Source: Promethearchaeota archaeon
GTDB taxonomy: Archaea > Asgardarchaeota > Lokiarchaeia > Sigyniarchaeales > SOKP01
DNA length: 64,000 nucleotides
Assembly (NCBI GenBank): GCA_030606485.1
Contig: JAUWGH010000005.1
Span: forward strand, 136,129-200,128
Direction of reading: 5' to 3'
Positions 62,581 through 64,000 of the stretch are shown here, in pieces. The notes under the pieces were generated by a model, which was given only the letters and a program-made list of their open reading frames with translations, had not been told where the DNA came from and made no database searches. Each line of letters opens with the position of its first letter. The stretch's first letter is position 1. The position numbers were made by a program, and so were the translations under genes.

Positions 62581-63759
62581 CTAAGCAGGAATTTGTTCAA
62601 TCCATTCTTTTACTTTCTTACTTGAGATTCCAGGCAAATCTTTAGCAAGATCATTAGGATTTAAGTCTTTCAATTGCTCAGTAGTAGTAATTCCTATTTG
62701 TTCCAATTTCTTCATTATATTTTTTCCTATTCCTCTAATTTTTTCTAAGGTAAATTCATCATTAGCCATAACAAACTTGGCTTCAATATTTTCTTCCATA
62801 CTTGAAAAATCTATTTTTTCTGTATCTGCGATTCCTGCTGGAGTTATAAAAAATTGGCAATCCTCAGGAGGTAAATCAGGTGCGTCAACAATAATTGCCT
62901 TTCTTTCAAGAGAATTATTCGCGGCGAACCCTTTGGTCTTTAACATCACCCGAATTTGGCAGCCATGAGCAACGATATTCCCTCCAATTGCATCAATACC
63001 ACTGAACATTCCCTTTATTTGTTGGGCAACCTGATTTGTTACAAGGATCGCAATATTATAACTCTCTGCAATTCTGGAAAGAGCATGAATCATTTGGTTT
63101 AAAGTAGCTTGTCGTTGTGGAAGCATTCCAATTCCAATATATTCTGCTCGAAGAAGCGCCATTAAACTATCTAAAATAATTAATCTAACATTTTTTTCTT
63201 TTACGAGTTTCTCCGCTTCTAAAATCATTTGAGCTTGATGATCGGAACTATAAATTCTCGCATGAAAAATGTGTGAGAGTACATCTTCGGGTTTAAGACC
63301 AAATCTTCTGGTAATTCGTTTGATCTTTTCTTTAGAAAATGTATTTTCGGTATCAATATAAATTACAGCACCACTTAATCCACCTTTTCCTTTTGGTAAT
63401 TGTGTAGTAACACACAAAGTGTGCGCTAAATTGGTCTTTCCGGATTTAAATGGACCAAAAACTTCTGTTATAAAACCTGTTTCTATACCACCTCCTAAAA
63501 TTGCATTAAAATTTAATGACCCTGTACTGATAAACTCGTGGTTCTCTTGAAATTCCGATATAGATTTGAACTCGGTCATACCCAAAGCACTCCGAGCATT
63601 CCATATGAGTTTTTTAGAAGTTGCTTCTCCAATACCATCCATTGCAGTAATACTCTTAAAACCCGACATAGCCAGAGCTTCTGCTGTAGTAATACCGTTC
63701 TCTATAAAAATCTTAATATGTCTCGCTTGAATGCCTTTCACTAATTTTAATTCTGTCAT
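62581..63759 (-). CDS. radA: RadA recombinase with helix-hairpin-helix domains at both ends
   Basis: Archaeal Rad51/RecA recombinase, about 392 residues. The N-terminal HhH domain (KSITAMDGIGEATSKKLIWN) and the ATPase core are typical: Walker A GPFKSGKTN (about 102-110), Walker B LIILDSLMALLRAEY, and the L1/L2 region. After the core comes an added C-terminal HhH-type domain (LEKIRGIGKNIMKKLEQIGI and NDLAKDLPGISSKKVKEWIE), absent from most RadA, which are about 320-350 long. Walker A has Pro-Phe-Lys where GEFGSGKT is usual. I chose ATG 63759 over the TTG three codons upstream. Confidence 0.9.
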   Translation of the reverse strand: MTELKLVKGIQARHIKIFIENGITTAEALAMSGFKSITAMDGIGEATSKKLIWNARSALGMTEFKSISEFQENHEFISTGSLNFNAILGGGIETGFITEVFGPFKSGKTNLAHTLCVTTQLPKGKGGLSGAVIYIDTENTFSKEKIKRITRRFGLKPEDVLSHIFHARIYSSDHQAQMILEAEKLVKEKNVRLIILDSLMALLRAEYIGIGMLPQRQATLNQMIHALSRIAESYNIAILVTNQVAQQIKGMFSGIDAIGGNIVAHGCQIRVMLKTKGFAANNSLERKAIIVDAPDLPPEDCQFFITPAGIADTEKIDFSSMEENIEAKFVMANDEFTLEKIRGIGKNIMKKLEQIGITTTEQLKDLNPNDLAKDLPGISSKKVKEWIEQIPA

Positions 63760-64000
63760 TATTATCAAAATTTCTTAAATTTTGAAATAATTATACGATG
63801 AAGATATTTAAAAGAAAAAATTAGAATAATTGAAAATAGTTAATTTTTTCCTCTACAATTAATTTAAAGCAAGTTAATATAAAAAGAAAAAAACTAAATG
63901 AAAAAGAAATAATCTCGGAAGTAAAAATTCCTAAAAGTCCAATATTACTTACCTTGCAAGAGTGAATCTCTTTTTTATTTAAATATTTTTAATTTAAAAA

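Noticed and set aside
63800-63960. Open frame ending in KIPKSPILLTLQE upstream of radA
   Set aside because: No start codon after an in-frame stop and a composition expected for AT-rich DNA.

Overview
The window is an AT-rich (very roughly 30% GC) archaeal chromosome segment. Its best fit is an Asgard archaeon of the Lokiarchaeia type. Seen directly: a split RNA polymerase large subunit (A' and A''), an archaeal histone, PCNA, two-subunit primase, an archaeal GINS, RadA, Nop10, aIF2-alpha, TFS and archaeal-type ribosomal proteins. It also has Wood-Ljungdahl genes (CODH/ACS epsilon and beta subunits, formylmethanofuran:H4MPT formyltransferase), an FAD-dependent glycerol-3-phosphate dehydrogenase and many membrane-anchored proteins with small zinc ribbons. 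The Asgard assignment is an inference from this combination; no Asgard-specific signature protein (small GTPase, ESCRT, actin) lies in the window. No rRNA, tRNA, CRISPR array, transposase or phage gene was seen.

Layout. 1-9 kb: partial nicotinate phosphoribosyltransferase, an HdrB/D-like iron-sulfur protein, a SAP/SWIM/OB-like DNA-binding candidate, surface proteins (LamG/Ig-like, PHP-type hydrolase), a VIT/CCC1-type transporter and a tyrosine phosphatase. 9-13 kb: membrane-anchored purple-acid-phosphatase-like enzyme and a membrane protein/ArsR-type regulator pair with palindromic operator candidates. 13-15.3 kb: cdhC and cdhB. 15.5-18.9 kb: a ribbon-helix-helix regulator with repeated operator-like boxes, zinc-ribbon membrane protein, a candidate structured RNA leader and an SPFH protein. 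19-29 kb: YprB-like exonuclease, PfkB kinase plus GlpD, AmmeMemoRadiSam radical-SAM enzyme, two TPR proteins, a DUF1624-type acyltransferase. 30-41 kb: coiled-coil protein, glycyl-tRNA synthetase, two large exported proteins, ftr, histone.

42-59 kb is an information-processing island: rpoA1-rpoA2-rpl30e-nusA, then rps12 on the opposite strand, rps7, an HTH/ATP-cone/NrdD-like regulator, pyrB, rpl44e-rps27e, tfs, an OB-fold protein, pcn, priL-priS-GINS, nop10 and aIF2-alpha. 59-64 kb: a compact operon with a small HExxH-type membrane protein, a RecA-fold ATPase and a possible nucleic-acid-binding partner, then a zinc-ribbon protein, an exported protein and radA.

Most interesting items: (i) a wHTH + ATP-cone + radical-less class III RNR-like protein, probably a nucleotide-sensing regulator; (ii) the RecA-paralogue operon; (iii) RadA with helix-hairpin-helix domains at both ends; (iv) the RpoA' tail with a perfect 15-bp tandem repeat; (v) inverted rps12 inside an otherwise conserved gene order; (vi) a folded RNA candidate upstream of the SPFH gene; (vii) three reading frames whose plausible start lies one frame away, pointing either to unusual initiation or to single-base assembly errors.
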